64,000 bases of DNA from Beroe forskalii (GCA_011033025.1 WFMF01000174.1:248001-312000), one strand, 5' to 3'. Shown: positions 1-11,874, numbered from the stretch's first letter. Numbers and translations: made by a program. Notes: generated by a model not told the origin, from the sequence alone.

Positions 1-1365
1 TGTCCGGGGAAATTGATCCAAGATAAATTGGCGTGAGTTTTTAAGCCCCTGTTGACTTTGGGGGTTTGAAAGCAATTTTTAGTTGTTTCCTATTAAAAGA
101 TTTTTTTAAAAAACCTCAGTCGATCAAAAGTGGGAAATTCGATGGAAAGCCCCCTCTTTCGTTAAAACACTGGCCTTTTTTATTTTTAAAACTGCTCTTG
201 CTTCTGATTATTTCTGAGGCTTTTTTTGTGATTGTTTTGGATGTCTTTATTCCCTCTCAGCAACTTAAACTGGAAAATTCCAATCCCCCAAGTCTTCTGG
301 AAGACTCAGTTTTCTCCCACATCTAAAATTTTTTAAAAGGGTGGAAGGAAAAGTTCTCTAATACAACTTTCTAGAGGTGAAGAGGTTGCAGATAATCGGA
401 ATAGTAACGCTGAATGAGGTCCATCTGTGACACTGATTTTGAATATACTAAGAGCCAGTTGGCTCTTCTTTAACAATCTTGGAGAGGATCTCATCTTTTA
501 CCCAATTTGCTACTTTTTCAGTGACATAAAAATCTCTGAACTTGCAGTGGGTACCAAGAACTGCACCTAGATGCCTATCTCCATGCAGTGTCAGTTTGAT
601 TCTATTGCCATCAAAAGATTTCTTTTGCCTCCCTCAATAATGAGATTTATCTTTTTATTATAAGGACTGTCTTTTTGATGATTTAGGGAGTATCCATATT
701 TGGGGCCCTTTTTGTTCAGCTCATCCCACCATTTTCCTTATTTGAACAAAAAGTACCAGTAGCTGTAGAATCATCAGCATACCAAGACTGCTTGCATGAA
801 TCTCTATCAATGACCTGAGATAGTCTTTCTGTCAGTGGTTGAATCCCAGAGCATAGAATGCCATGGCTGCAACATCACCCTGAGTGCACCCTTCTTGTGA
901 CATAACATAATCTGTCTTGCTATCCCTGGGATTATCATCTTAGCTGGCTTTGATAGGTATTTGCTAAGTACCTGTGAAAGAGTGGACAAATCTGCCTTAT
1001 ATTATGGATTGCCAGAGAACGATTGAGTCTATTAAAAGCAATATCAGCATCTACAAGAAGGTCCCTGTGTATGAGTCTCTTCCCAAATTTCTCTAGTGGC
1101 ATGAATACTAGCTTCAATACCTGCTTGTAGTCCAGGCAGGTTTGAAGAGGCCCTACTGACTTGGATGTCTGATTTTTTTTAATAGATCAACAAATTACCT
1201 TTCTATAATACGTCTTAACACTTCACCAATACCAACTGGTCTAACACCAATATTACCATCACTATCACTGCCTTGTCTAGAGGAACGAGCCTACAGGAAA
1301 CAAATTTCTTTAGCAGTTCAGGCTGACTTCTTGTGTAGCTAAGATTTTGCTAACCCATATGGCTT
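1..1365 (-). mobile_element. Broken reverse-transcriptase element (fossil)
   Basis: Read on the minus strand from about 1330 down to 1, short stretches match one reverse-transcriptase family in the expected order: RPVGIGEVLRRII near 1200-1245, LVDADIAFNRLNRSLAIHNI near 1000-1060, QEGCTQGDVAAMAFYALG near 845-905, and WYADDSTATG near 750, which carries the YADD catalytic pair. A weak GGLGIP-like stretch lies near 270-300. This RT type is widespread in marine invertebrate genomes, but I cannot assign its clade. The copy has several breaks and is cut by the window edge, so it is an old fossil and not a gene. Confidence 0.65.
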
Positions 1366-1457
1366 CACATAGTTTTTCTGAATGTATTTCCATACACCTT
1401 GCTACATAGCACATGCTTCCAACCATCTGCATCAATTTGAGTGCTGTAAAAAATTGA

Positions 1458-1508
<51 letters not shown>
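1458..1508. repeat. (ATT)n microsatellite
   Basis: About 16 uninterrupted ATT triplets. They create spurious poly-Leu and poly-Ile reading frames on the two strands. The run abuts the start of the repeat element that follows. Confidence 0.95.
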
Positions 1509-2203
1509 TAGTGGTTCCCCGGCCCTACGGACGGCGAATGATAATCGCAACGCATGAGGTAACGGCCACGTGTCCTTTGACAGTGATTTGACCGAGCGAG
1601 TTTGGAGGGAAATTCGAAACTTTAATTTCAAGGAAAAAAGCTTCCACGCCCCCAACGTTAACCCAATATTGCTGACAATATTCTCAAAACCTTTACTCAT
1701 CATCAACAACTCCATAGCGAAGGAATTTTGAAAAAATTCCGAAAATCTATTTTTTTCTCCAAAAGGGCGTGGCCTCCCACGCCCCTTAGGATGACTTTAA
1801 TAATTCGGACAAAATTCTCAAAACTTTTATTCATCATAATAAATCCTTTATGGCGAAGGAATTTTGAAAAAATTCGAAAGTTTAATTTTTACGAAAAGGG
1901 CGTGGCCTCCCACGCTCCTCAAGACCCAATAATATTCGGACAAAATTCTCAAAATTTTATTCATCATAAGCAACTCGATGGCGAAAAGAATTTTGGAAAA
2001 ATTCGAAACTTTAATTTTTGAAAAAAAGGGCGTGGCCCACGCCCTCAGGGTACAACCGAAAAAATCTCATACTATTTTTCTGATTTATTATAAAGTTTTT
2101 GCAACACGATGAAAAAAGAATTTTGTTGCCTTCTTGAAAACGAATCGCCATAAATAAATAAATATATATATATTAACAACACGCATTATATATAGTAAGA
2201 TTA
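1507..2203 (+). mobile_element. Dispersed repeat R1, copy 1, with internal ~125-base tandem units
   Basis: It starts with ACTAGTGGTTCCC and a stretch including CTACGGACGGCGAATGAT. Several tandem units of about 125 bases follow, each containing GGGCGTGGCCTCCCACGC and CTCGATGGCGAAGGAATTTT. It ends in a conserved tail with TTGCAACACGATG and CACGCATTATATATAGTAAG. A second copy at 6108-8690 shares both ends. There are no terminal inverted repeats and no coding region. Conserved non-inverted ends around a tandem core resemble non-autonomous Helitron/DINE-like elements, but that class is an inference. Confidence 0.65.
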
Positions 2204-2271
2204 TACCAAAAAAACACAATCAAAATATGCACTTAGTATAGTAGTATGAATATTGAATATTGAATATTGAA

Positions 2272-2478
2272 AATATCGGAGCTCTTTGTTATACAGAAAA
2301 AATGCATTAGAGTTCTATTTGGAGACTATAATGCATTCATTGATAAGTTTAAAACCTGCCCAGAGCCCAGGCCTATTTGATCCCCAAGTACTTTGGAGTC
2401 AATTCTACTGCAAGGAACACACTAAACCCCTCTCTTTTAAAAAAATATGACATCCTTACTGTTAAAAACCTCCATAGT
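2272..2478 (+). mobile_element. LINE copy A, 5' piece (CR1/Jockey-like, 5'-truncated)
   Basis: Nearly identical to 33215-33418 of the fuller LINE copy at 31092-34470, in the region after the reverse-transcriptase core. The piece starts abruptly at AAAATATCGGAGCTC, as expected from 5' truncation during target-primed reverse transcription. It stops after CCTCCATAG and resumes at 9728, so the element was split by later insertions. Confidence 0.9.
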
Positions 2479-2569
2479 GCACCGGGGGGGTCAAAAAAGC
2501 CAAGCCTACCACTAACTTTTCCGATTTCTTGGGCCAGGTTTTTTGTTTTTGGTTTTTGGGTTACATTTT

Positions 2570-4479
2570 AGTAATTTCTAGCACCTTTCCAAACGATTTT
2601 TAAGTTAAAATGTGATTGTTTCATGATGTCTAATGTGTCTGTAGATCCACAGGAGCTTGGTATGTAAAGAATAAACGATATAATTGTGTAATTTTCAGAA
2701 TATAACTAAATATTTTCACTCATCTAATCGTTCTGAAATTGGTCCAATTATTCCAAATTCACGTTCATGACTGTTTTTTTGATTTGCAAAAAGACATTTT
2801 ACTATTGTTGGGATGTCACTACTAAAACTTGCAGAGATTTTTCGTCAAGTATATAGTATCATTTCCAATAGGTACCTTTACTCTTTCCTATAGTTTTTCA
2901 AATGCATTCTTAGGCATTCTTGTCATAAGGACTTCCAGTAGTAGTCATTCAAGTAAAAGCTGCCATTTATATATTAGAGCTGATCCCAGGGCCCTGTGTG
3001 AACCCCAAGTGACACGTTGCGGTTCTCTCAAGGGTCTCCCCTTGTCCCTGCTGACCCCTAGTTGAATTCCTAGTGCACCTTTCAAGGCTGATCCCTTGGT
3101 CAGTGGGTAACTGGTCACCCCGACTGATCCACTATGTTAACACTTAACACTATTTATGACTGTGTTTTAAATAAATTCTTTACAACTTAAACTGGATTCT
3201 GACCTCTTGTAAACATTGACTGACCCTACCTGGCACCTCAGTCCTCACACATATCACTTTAATGATGAACTTTTATAAATGTTTTGATGTTGATAATTTG
3301 AATAGCTTCTAATAAAGGTTAAATAATTCATATAACACTCATTAAAACACCCATTTATAAAGCACACACTGAAAGGCCTAATAGATTAACAAGATCATTT
3401 ATGGCTTTTTGTTGACCCCTTTGTTGGCCAGAAATAAAATGAATAGCCAATAGTCCTATGCTGAGAGGGGGTTCTGGGGTTATAAGGTGAGAATGGATTC
3501 CAAAGAGAAACGTTTATGAAGGCATTCACTAATGTCTAATGTATAACACCATCCCAACCTAACTAAGTAACTATGGGCCCCAGTTGTTAGTCTTCAAAGC
3601 ATTTTTGGGACCCCTTATCCCTAATACTAAATCTAAACCTGAAAAATCTCCCTAACTCCCTTACTCTGGGGTCTGGAGGGCACTTTTTCCAGGTCAGTCC
3701 CATATGAGCTTTGCCAAAGGGTCATACAACTGTTGTAGACCTACCTGTTTATCAAACTGTTTGAACATGGTCAGTATAATAAAGTTAAAAAGCTCATCTA
3801 TACAATGTACCCAATATGCACGGACTATAAAAACGATTGAAAAATAATAGAAAGGTCATTGGTCAGGTAGGAGAGGCCAGCCAATGATTAATAAAAAGTC
3901 AATACTACATGTCAAATCAGTTCACACATAGTGTCGTTAAATAATTATCAGTCTAGAGTGAGTCACTGATCCAGGATCATTCACCAGGCGACAGGTCAGC
4001 CAAAAGGGTCACACGAGAGTCAAATCGAAACCAGAGGTCATTTAAGTAGCAAGCCATTGTTAAGAGCTACCTGGGAGTCAGCAAGGGTCATCAGGGCCAG
4101 GAGGTATACGACATATTATATCAGGGAAATACTTATTTTCTTATCTTTCTATACTCTGATTGAATTCATAGAAGTTGGATTATTGATCCTGGAATTTCAT
4201 ATGTAACATATTTCGTCTTGTGAGGGGTGATGCTTAGGCCTAAGTGAGCTTCCTGTCAATTGTATTTTACGTACTTACTTAGGCTGCCTAGTAAGTTAGG
4301 CTGATTCTCAGCTTTATCGCTCTAATGAGTCCTGGGCCTTACATTTGCATTCCTCCCTGCTGAACCAAGGCCAATCATATCCTTATCTCAACTGACTAGC
4401 TGACCCCTGGGTATACTTTACAGACCCTTTCCAGCATATTACAACATTGCATATACATTGCAACATTATTACTTTATTA
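2570..4479. other. Non-coding stretch, rich in TGACC/GGTCA pentamers
   Basis: No gene seen. Reading frames are short and look random. TGACC or its complement GGTCA recurs often here and on to about 5470, for example near 3055, 3220, 3412, 3691, 3854, 3862, 3990, 4007, 4035 and 4086. Confidence 0.5.
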
Positions 4480-4647
4480 GGGATCGTTCACATATTACGT
4501 AATCAATTTTTTGCCGATTTCAACCCCCCCCCCCTCCCCCTCGTAATCAAGTTTACAGTAGTTGTATTTGTTACAATAACATGTAACGTAATCATTCGGA
4601 AACCCCCTCCCCCCCTCTAGGTGATTACATAATATGCGAACGATCCC
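4480..4647. mobile_element. 168-base MITE with ~27-base terminal inverted repeats
   Basis: The left end begins GGGATCGTTCACATATTACG; the complement of the right end begins GGGATCGTTCGCATATTATG. About 27 bases pair with two mismatches. TTA flanks both sides (4477-4479 and 4648-4650), fitting a short target-site duplication. The interior has C-rich runs and no reading frame, so it is a non-autonomous DNA transposon of unassigned superfamily. Confidence 0.85.
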
Positions 4648-5662
4648 TTACCAGAAGGTGTAGGGCTAACCCTGTATGGAGCCCTGCGGTTTCAGTTCCT
4701 TGTTTAATGAGCCATGCAGCTAGGACATCCACCGCATTGAGCCAGGCAAGACATATAGGTTCTCTCCACTCTTCCATGGACATAAGTTGCATATATACTG
4801 CCAGCACACAGGAAATATTTCCTTGTGCTTTGGAAGGTAGGTGAGTCAAGGGTGAAACTGCACTTGGTTGATCCCTGGTAAACCCTTACCTCCTTACCTA
4901 CCCCAAAGGAAATTTGACTGACCCTTTTCTGATACCTATTTGATATTTTACTGACCCCTAGCAAGTTAGCAAGAAGTAAAAAACCTGAGTGACCTTCTCT
5001 GACTGCAATAGTGGTCCCTTCATGACCATTGGCTGACTTCTCAAAGGAACCTTGGCTGAATGAGTGATGTCTTGATTGCTCTCACCCGACTTCTTCCCTG
5101 CCTCAAGCCTTTTGATCCCATGGTAGCATGGGGACCCATTGCCTGGCTCCTGGATCCTGCTGACATTTACCTGATATTGGGCAATCATAGGTGACTTACT
5201 CCCTGGCGACCCTTGGCTATCCTTTAACATGGTGACTCTTCCAGTGCAAAACACCTGTTAATCTCAGACGACACTAGTCCGAACTTTATCAGCCAGGAGC
5301 GAACCAGTGAGCCCTGAGAAACCACCTGGTTCACTAGCACCTGGCAGTTTGCAGGCCCCTATGTCCTTATTTCAGCACTGAGTGGCCTCCTGGCCTGGTG
5401 ATTCAAGTCTGACCCCTTATGAACCCCTGCTGATCCATGCTGGCTGACCCTCGGCAACTCTGGAGCAGTGGTTCACTGATAGTTCACCAAAAAAGGCCTT
5501 GACGTACTGATTTTGTCATATAAAAACACCATAAATCACCCAAAACATCTCTAAAAACTGCCGAATATTGTTCCAAACCATAGCAATATCAATAACAACA
5601 CATTAATAGCATCAACAATCCATATTGGCATGAAAAAGTCAAAATTTTTGAAAAAAATCTAA
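4648..5662. other. Non-coding stretch
   Basis: No gene, RNA or clear element end seen. The TGACC/GGTCA richness of the previous stretch continues, for example near 4916, 4950, 5021, 5407 and 5444. Three overlapping minus-strand frames of 74-98 codons have no recognisable family. Confidence 0.5.
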
Positions 5663-5815
5663 CCCAAAAAAAACCAAAAAATACCAAAAAAAACTAAAAA
5701 AACCCAAAAAAAATCCAAAAAAAACCAAGGCCTACCCTACTTTTCCGATTCTTGGGCTAGGTTTTTTTAGGTTTTTTTTGGGTTTTTTTGGTTTTTTTTG
5801 GGCTTCATCCCCCCC
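5663..5815. repeat. A-rich/T-rich inverted repeat
   Basis: Runs of AAACCAAAAAAAACC on the left face runs of GGTTTTTTTTGGG on the right, around a spacer containing CTTTTCCGATTCTTGGGC. A related spacer and arm occur at 2484-2555. This is a foldback-type repeat and could form a long hairpin. Confidence 0.6.
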
Positions 5816-5821
5816 GTTACC

Positions 5822-5870
5822 CAGGGGCGTAGCCAGGGGGGAGGCGACACAGGCGGTCGCCTCCCCCTTT
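5822..5870 (+). mobile_element. hAT-like terminal motif, partner not found
   Basis: CAGGGGCGTAGCCAGG is typical of hAT-superfamily inverted-repeat ends in invertebrates. A GC-rich hairpin with GAGGCGAC and GTCGCCTC follows. I saw no matching right end, so this is a truncated or diverged copy. Confidence 0.35.
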
Positions 5871-6107
5871 TCAGATGAGTAGAAAAAATAACTTCAGGTT
5901 GCCCAATTTTGTAAATCTGCTTTTCAACGCAGAAAATGTATTTCATTTAAATTTAATTAACTACTAGGTGCTAGGTTCTCAATTTAGTTCGTCCAATGAT
6001 GAGTGAAGTTTGTTTAAATAAGTGAGAGCAAAACAGTTCTGTTTCTTACATTTCTCTGGGGCGAAACTAGTATTGCAAAATCATATCACTGCTCGGTGAG
6101 TTAAATA

Positions 6108-8690
6108 TACTAGTCGGTTCCCGTCCTACGGACGGCGAATGATGGCAGCCGCATGAGCTAACGGCCACATGTCCCTTTGACAGTGATTTGATTGTGCGAG
6201 TTTGGAGGGGAAATTCGAAACTTTAATTTCTGCGAAAAAAAGCTTCCCACGCCCCCAACGGTAACCCAATATTGCCGACAATATTCTCAAAACCTTTACT
6301 CATCATAAGCAACTCGATGGCGGAATAATTTTGAAAAATTCGAATTTTAATTTTCTCGGAAAAAAGGGCGTGGCCTCCCACGCCCCTCAGGGCGACCCAA
6401 TCATGTGGACAAAATTCTCAAAAGCTTAACTGATCATAAGCAACTTGATGGCGAAGGAATTTCAAAAAAATTCGAAACTTTAATTTTTGTGAAATAAAAG
6501 GGCGTGGCCTCCCACGCCCCTCAGGGTGACCCAATAATTCGGACAAAATTCTCAAAATTTTTATTCATCATAAGCAACTCGATGGCGAAGGAATTTTGAA
6601 AAAAATTGAAAGTTTAATTTTGACGGAAAAAAGGGCGTGGCCCCTCACGCCCCCTCGGGGCGACTCAATATTGCGGGAAAAATCCTCAAAATTTTTATTC
6701 ATTATAAGCAACACAATGGCGAAAGAATTTTAAAAAAATTCGAAATTTTAATTTTGCGAAAAAAGGGCGTGGCCTCCCACGCCCCTCAGGGTAACCCAAT
6801 ATTGCGGACAAAATTCTCAAAATTTTTATTCATCATAAGGAACTCGATGGCGAAGGAATTTTGAAAAAATTCGAAACTTTAATTTTGACGAAAAAAGGGC
6901 GTGGCCCCCACTCCCCTCAGGGTGGCCGCAAAAAAAATTCTATATTTTTCTGATTCAATATAAAGTTTTTGCAACACGATGAAAAAAGAATTTCGTTGCC
7001 TACTTGAAAACGTACCGCCAGCCATAAATAAATATATATATGGGCAAATCCACGAAAACGAGGAAAAATTTTGAAATTTGAAATCATCAGTCCAGCAAAA
7101 AGTTTTGACTTCAAATGAAAGCTAAGACTTTCCTCTAAATGATGCAAAAAACCGCATCAAAAAATATTGAAAGACCTCGACGATTTGCGCGATTGAGTAA
7201 GGGCTACTTTTGGACAATGTTCAGCCCTCAATTAATGGCATTTTTGAATTATCATAAAGAATGCTTATATTTGTAATCAAGGGAATAATTTTTGCTTAAT
7301 AGTGGACTTTTGATCTAGTTTGATTCATATTTTAATATGAAAACTCGCTTTCTCTAACTATTTTGAAGTGACGTTAAAACTCTTTGGGGACAATTGATGT
7401 GTGCGTTACGTAACAAAATGATGCAAAAAGTTTTGTAAAAGCCTTAATTCATTTCCATTTATGCCGAAAACTCATTTTCAGCTGTTTTGGATACTTTTGG
7501 TCGTCATGGCACATGTGTGAAAGCTTAGACTGATCAAATTTAGACAATATGGCCTTGTGCGTTACGTAACGTTACGTAATGCACAAAACTTTTTCCAATT
7601 AATTTTCAATGAAAGAAACTGCAAGAAATAACCATTTCTAATCAGAAAATTCTGTAATAACTTACAGATAAATGTAAAGTAAATTTGAACTTAGAAAAGA
7701 ATTACAAAGAAAAAGTTAGTATTTAGTCATTCAATCCCACATACATTAGAAAATCAAAGCATAAATCGATAAATTTTCTTTTTCTAGAACCTAAATGCTA
7801 TCAAAAATGTATTCAGGGGTATAAGATATCAATGCCCTTGAGGAATTGTGCTTTAATGGCCTCAAAAAGTGATTTTCTCAAAAATTTGCCACTTTGTGAC
7901 ACATGAAAAAAACATCTTTTCTACTAGCAAACTCGAAAATCGTTGAATTTGGCCCTCTCACGATAGGAATCGGCCGTTATTCATCTTGGAAAGTTGCTGG
8001 GTGATACCAAGAGTTATCTTAACCCTGTCAGAAATGAAATATTCTAAGTATGACAGTAAAATCATAGAAAAATTGATCCAATTTTTTTGCTACACTTTGA
8101 TGGCCTAATATGGGACTGAAATTGATAGAACCACCAACATTTTTTTAGATTGAGGACCTTGATTGCTCCTGCATCTAATTGAGGCCTTACTATGCCAATA
8201 GAACAGTATAAAATAGGTCTATTCACAGTGAGGAAAATTTGTGCATTACGTAACAGGCAATTTGTGCATTACGTAACAAATTATGTGAGCCTGGTAAAAG
8301 AAAATGGAGTGCATCAACCAATAAAGCATTGTTAAACTTAAAGTTTATATATTCTTCTATCATTAGAAACTAGTGTGAACTCCCCATTCGCTCACATGGA
8401 ACTGACTTTTGTGATCAAATTCTGTCAATTGATTTTATTAGATCCAGTCCTGTGCGTTACGTAACATTTTTGATGGCTTGTGTAAAATTTTCTTTGCAAC
8501 CAATTCTCATTCAAAACATCAAATAGGCTCAACGAATGTTTGAAGTTTGTCTCTAAAGCAAGGAATAGTGCTGTGATGACTTCAATTTGGCTGCCTTGAC
8601 CTTTGAATCCTCAAAATCGAGTAAAAAGTGTGCGTTACGTAACGTGGATTTGGACATATATTAACAACACGCATTATATATAGTAAGATA
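6108..8690 (+). mobile_element. Dispersed repeat R1, copy 2, split by an inserted element
   Basis: Same ends as the copy at 1507-2203: ACTAGTCGGTTCCCG followed by CTACGGACGGCGAATGATGG on the left, and CACGCATTATATATAGTAAG on the right. About six tandem units of roughly 125 bases carry the GGGCGTGGCCTCCCACGCCC core. The copy is interrupted at 7041-8656 by an unrelated inverted-repeat element, and the first copy shows what the empty site looks like. No coding region. Confidence 0.7.
7041..8656. mobile_element. 1.6-kb non-autonomous DNA element with repeated TTACGTAA sites
   Basis: Its ends are TGGGCAAATCCACG and the complement of CGTGGATTTGGACA, pairing 12 of 14 bases. It sits in an AT dinucleotide run of repeat R1, so the target duplication (TA or TATA) cannot be read exactly. 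No long reading frame is present. The motif GTGCGTTACGTAAC, or a close variant, recurs near 7401, 7557 (as a double palindrome), 8241, 8264, 8452 and 8630, the last next to the right end. Such sub-terminal repeats may be transposase binding sites; they also fit the TTAYGTAA consensus of PAR-bZIP factors. Confidence 0.75.
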
Positions 8691-9070
8691 GGTTCCAACT
8701 TAAAAGAGGTTGAGGTGTAACTCATTCTGTTGATAAGCAAAATCATATGACGATCTATCAATGTGATTTGATTATCATCACATTTCATTAGCTGGGATTA
8801 TTAGTAAACATAGATGGTAAATTTGGGACTTAATCCGGTGAAATGCCCATCACCCATATCATATCTCATTCACAGTCTAATCAGTTCAAGATGCTTTTTT
8901 CGGCTATTTATTCGGTTATCAGTTAGTTTAATATTATGAATTGGAAAAATTTTCAACATTCACAAGCTATTATCTACCAAAACATAATTTTGACTTCCAA
9001 TTCTGTGTATATAACTTAACAATCAAATTCTTTATTTTGCTGCCTATTTCACTGGAAAATGCTCTAAGAC
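8691..9070. other. Non-coding stretch between elements
   Basis: AT-rich sequence with no reading frame, repeat end or RNA feature that I can support. Confidence 0.5.
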
Positions 9071-9616
9071 CGGGGGGGGATCATGGATTAAGTGCAAGAC
9101 ACGAGGGGTACTAAGTGATTTTTTGCCCAATTTTGAAATACCACCCACCACCCCTTCAGATAATCCCATTAACTAAGTGATATTTGGCACCATTTGTAGT
9201 GACCCACCCCAAAATTAGCATAAAAACCTATCCAAGCGGCAGATTGTCCCCTGTACTAACTGATATTTGTCACTATTTGAAGGTACCCACCCCTAAAGGA
9301 GCATAAAACGATGCAGATTGTCCCATGTACTAACTGAAATTTGTCATGTTTTGTAGGGACCCACCCCAAAATGAGCAGTTTGTCCCGTGTACTAACTGAA
9401 ATTTAATACAATTTGTGGGGACCCACCCCAAAATTATGACGTCATCTGGCAAAAAAGTGCCCAAATATGGAAAAATATGCCATTTGGACTAAGTGATTAT
9501 GATTTTCCCATAAGGTGACCACCTCAGTTAGTACAGTGGACTAAGTGATTTCGCCAAGGGCCAAACACCACCCACCCCGGCCTCGTGTCTTGCACTTAGT
9601 CCCTGATCCCCCCCCG
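9071..9616. mobile_element. 546-base element with ~36-base terminal inverted repeats
   Basis: The left end reads CGGGGGGGGATCATGG and goes on through TTAAGTGCAAGACACGAGG. The complement of the right end is nearly the same over about 36 bases. The interior holds about four loose sub-repeats containing GTACTAACTGAAATTTG and GGGACCCACCCC. No coding capacity and no clear target duplication. It is a MITE-like DNA element of unassigned superfamily. Confidence 0.7.
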
Positions 9617-9644
9617 CTAAAACACCGTGTTTTTTCCAAAAAAT

Positions 9645-9726
9645 TTCCGGGGGGCTCCGCCCCCCTAACCCCCCGGCCAGGGGCTCTGCCCCTGGACCCC
9701 GCTGGGGGCTGCGCCCCCAGACCCCG
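9645..9726. repeat. Cluster of three GC-rich hairpins
   Basis: Three adjacent perfect or near-perfect hairpins: GGGGGGCTCCGCCCCCC, CAGGGGCTCTGCCCCTG and CTGGGGGCTGCGCCCCCAG. They sit just before LINE copy A resumes. A related fragment, GAGGGCTGCGCCCC, occurs near 62949. Frames read through here are artefacts of the hairpins. Confidence 0.75.
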
Positions 9727-9727
9727 C

Positions 9728-10762
9728 CACATTTAAGATAATCAAATTTCAAAGTCCCATTGCCTTACACTCACTTTTTAATTTCTCAAAAAGATCTTCA
9801 TCAAATTCTATTATAACCCCCACCCTATCTAAACACTTTGTTTACCAATCTTCTGTTCTCTGGAATACACTTCATCAAAAGTTGCAGCTTGATTCCACTT
9901 CTAGCCTAGGTCAGGTAAAAACAAGGCTCAAAGATGCCATACTCAAAAACCAGCATAAGCATGAAGAAGTTGAATGGCTCCCCTCACATGACTTCAACTT
10001 CAAGTTAATAAAGCTTTGAAGCTCCATACTGATTAGAGTAGGTCTGCCCAAAATGTTAACATTGTAGCAGTCGCTAAATTTACAATATAACTATTATCGA
10101 TTAATTTCAAGCCTAGAGGCTTTTAACTTCTTTCCAGGTCCAGGTGGTGTTCTTGTTTGTTAATATACTGTGCTATTTGTTCATACAATAGCACTGTATT
10201 GAAGTTGTATCCATAACTAGGTAGCTGTTGTAAAGGCCAATCATAATTTTATTGAATTTTATATTATTTTAATTTGATTTAATAAAGATAACTTATAACT
10301 AAATTTAATTAAATTTGGAACTAATGGTTTATACCCACAAGCTGCATAATAATCCCATGTAAACAAATATTCTTTAAGGTGAATCTGACAGAGCAGCCAC
10401 TTATCTTCAACTCTTCATTCTTAATTTATCTGCTGGCTTCTCAAACCTCAGGCTTGCCTTAACTTTGCATATTTTGTTTTGGTTCATACAATAGCCCCAG
10501 CAAGTATGATTCCTATGCCCCGGAATATGCTATTATTGGCTGCATGTGAGATTACACCATGGGGTAGTTGTTGACCACTCAGCCTGAATTACTCGGAAAT
10601 TAACATTTATTGGTCCCAAAATCTGTTCTCAGGATAACAAGGCAGCAACTAACCATGATATTCCCATCCTTGATAATTTTATTTTACTTGTACGATCTCT
10701 ATGTTTGTAAAAATGGCATGAAATTTAAATATCTTGTTTTCTTCAAATATCTTGTTTTCTTC
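9728..10762 (+). mobile_element. LINE copy A, 3' piece
   Basis: Nearly identical to 33437-34470 of LINE copy C. It holds the C-terminal end of the ORF2-like protein (ending at the TGA at 10017-10019) and the whole 3' UTR. It finishes with two tandem copies of AAATATCTTGTTTTCTTC, an 18-base tail. A short tandem-repeat tail in place of poly(A) is typical of CR1/L2-type LINEs. Confidence 0.9.
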
Positions 10763-11102
10763 AACTTTCATTTCAATTTTCAATGATAGAAAAGCTTGGA
10801 TCAATGTAAAAATAATTGATGACTGATATTTTCAACTTTTTTGTTTTCCAAAATGTCCCATTTGTCCCAAAAACCAGTCCAAAACTCGAAGACCATTCCT
10901 GGCCTGGATCAATGTGAACAAAACAGAATTGTCCAATGTCAGTAAGTCAGTATAAGAATCAGTTGTCAGAATTGACACAATCTTGCAATCAACATGGAAC
11001 AAATGCACATGGTTTAGCACAACTAAGATTAACTGAACTACTTTTCACTCTGCTCCTTCATAAAATTAGATATTTAGTTAATAATTGGATTGTTACCTAT
11101 GG

Positions 11103-11207
11103 TTCAATCCATACTTTTTCAACATTTGCAAGCAAGGTGGCGCAAAGCACTGCCAAGTGAGCTATGTATCCATTTATTTATTTAGCAGGCCCAATGGGCC
11201 TGCTAGT
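11103..11207 (+). mobile_element. Helitron-like 3' end with two hairpins
   Basis: A first imperfect hairpin spans GGTGGCGCAAAGCACTGCC, followed by AAGTGAGCTATG. A second hairpin, AGCAGGCCCAATGGGCCTGC, is followed by TAGT. The same layout recurs at 29137-29203 and 29220-29282, and its first half at 63012-63056. A GC-rich hairpin close to a CTAGT end recalls Helitron/Helentron termini, but no RepHel gene is present. Confidence 0.5.
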
Positions 11208-11874
11208 AATTCATAATCTGACATTTTATTAATTTACAAGAAAACCTGTTGGTTGGACTTATAGTTAGTTGGACAAATGTCTTGTTACGAAATAATTATC
11301 ACTGATTTTCACAATGGATTAAAAATGTTCAAGTATTACCCTTTTCTCCTACAATAGTGATTAGATTTGATAGTCTTCTGTCGTAATCTTATTATCAAAC
11401 TCCAAAATTCCATTGAGAACATAAATTATGACTTAAAACAGTTGAAACATTTCCAAAGTACACAGTAATGAAATGGCAGATTCTTCGTTAAAATGCACAT
11501 GCAGTTTTTGCGCGCAATCACCAATAACCATAGCAACGCGCGCAACTGGTGAATTAAACCTTCAACTTGATCTTTTATTATGTGATTTCTTTTCCAACTT
11601 TGAGCATTAATGACAGAAAATCTAAAGCCTAAATTCAAATAAAAATAATGCTTCTCTTGAGGGAATTAATTTTTCTACAACCCTGCAAAAAATCGCAGGA
11701 TTTCAACTCCATTTTTAGCCGGCGTTTGGGTTGCGCTGAGCACAGTGCTTCAACTGCCTTAATCCTTTAAATAATAATGATTATTTTATAATTGTAATGA
11801 TACTCCAGTTGTTATAAACAGCTAGAGCTTTCTTAGCTATTTATTTAATAATTTTCAATTGAGGGCATGATAGG

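Larger units (their letters stand above)
2479..9727. other. Composite ~7.2-kb insertion splitting LINE copy A
   Basis: This block interrupts LINE copy A between bases that are about 20 apart in the intact copy at 33418-33437, so roughly 20 LINE bases were lost at the junction. Inside it are a 168-base MITE (4480-4647), an A/T-rich inverted repeat (5663-5815), a hAT-like end (5822), repeat R1 copy 2 (6108-8690) carrying its own inserted element (7041-8656), a 546-base inverted-repeat element (9071-9616) and a cluster of GC-rich hairpins (9645-9726). Stretches 2570-4479 and 4648-5660 hold no gene I can support. Confidence 0.75.

Noticed and set aside
1382-1715. Poly-Leu and poly-Ile frames that look like membrane segments.
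   Set aside because: Produced by the (ATT)n microsatellite.
9528-9752. Three overlapping Gly/Pro/Arg-rich frames.
   Set aside because: They read through the GC-rich hairpins and the inverted repeat end at 9590-9726.
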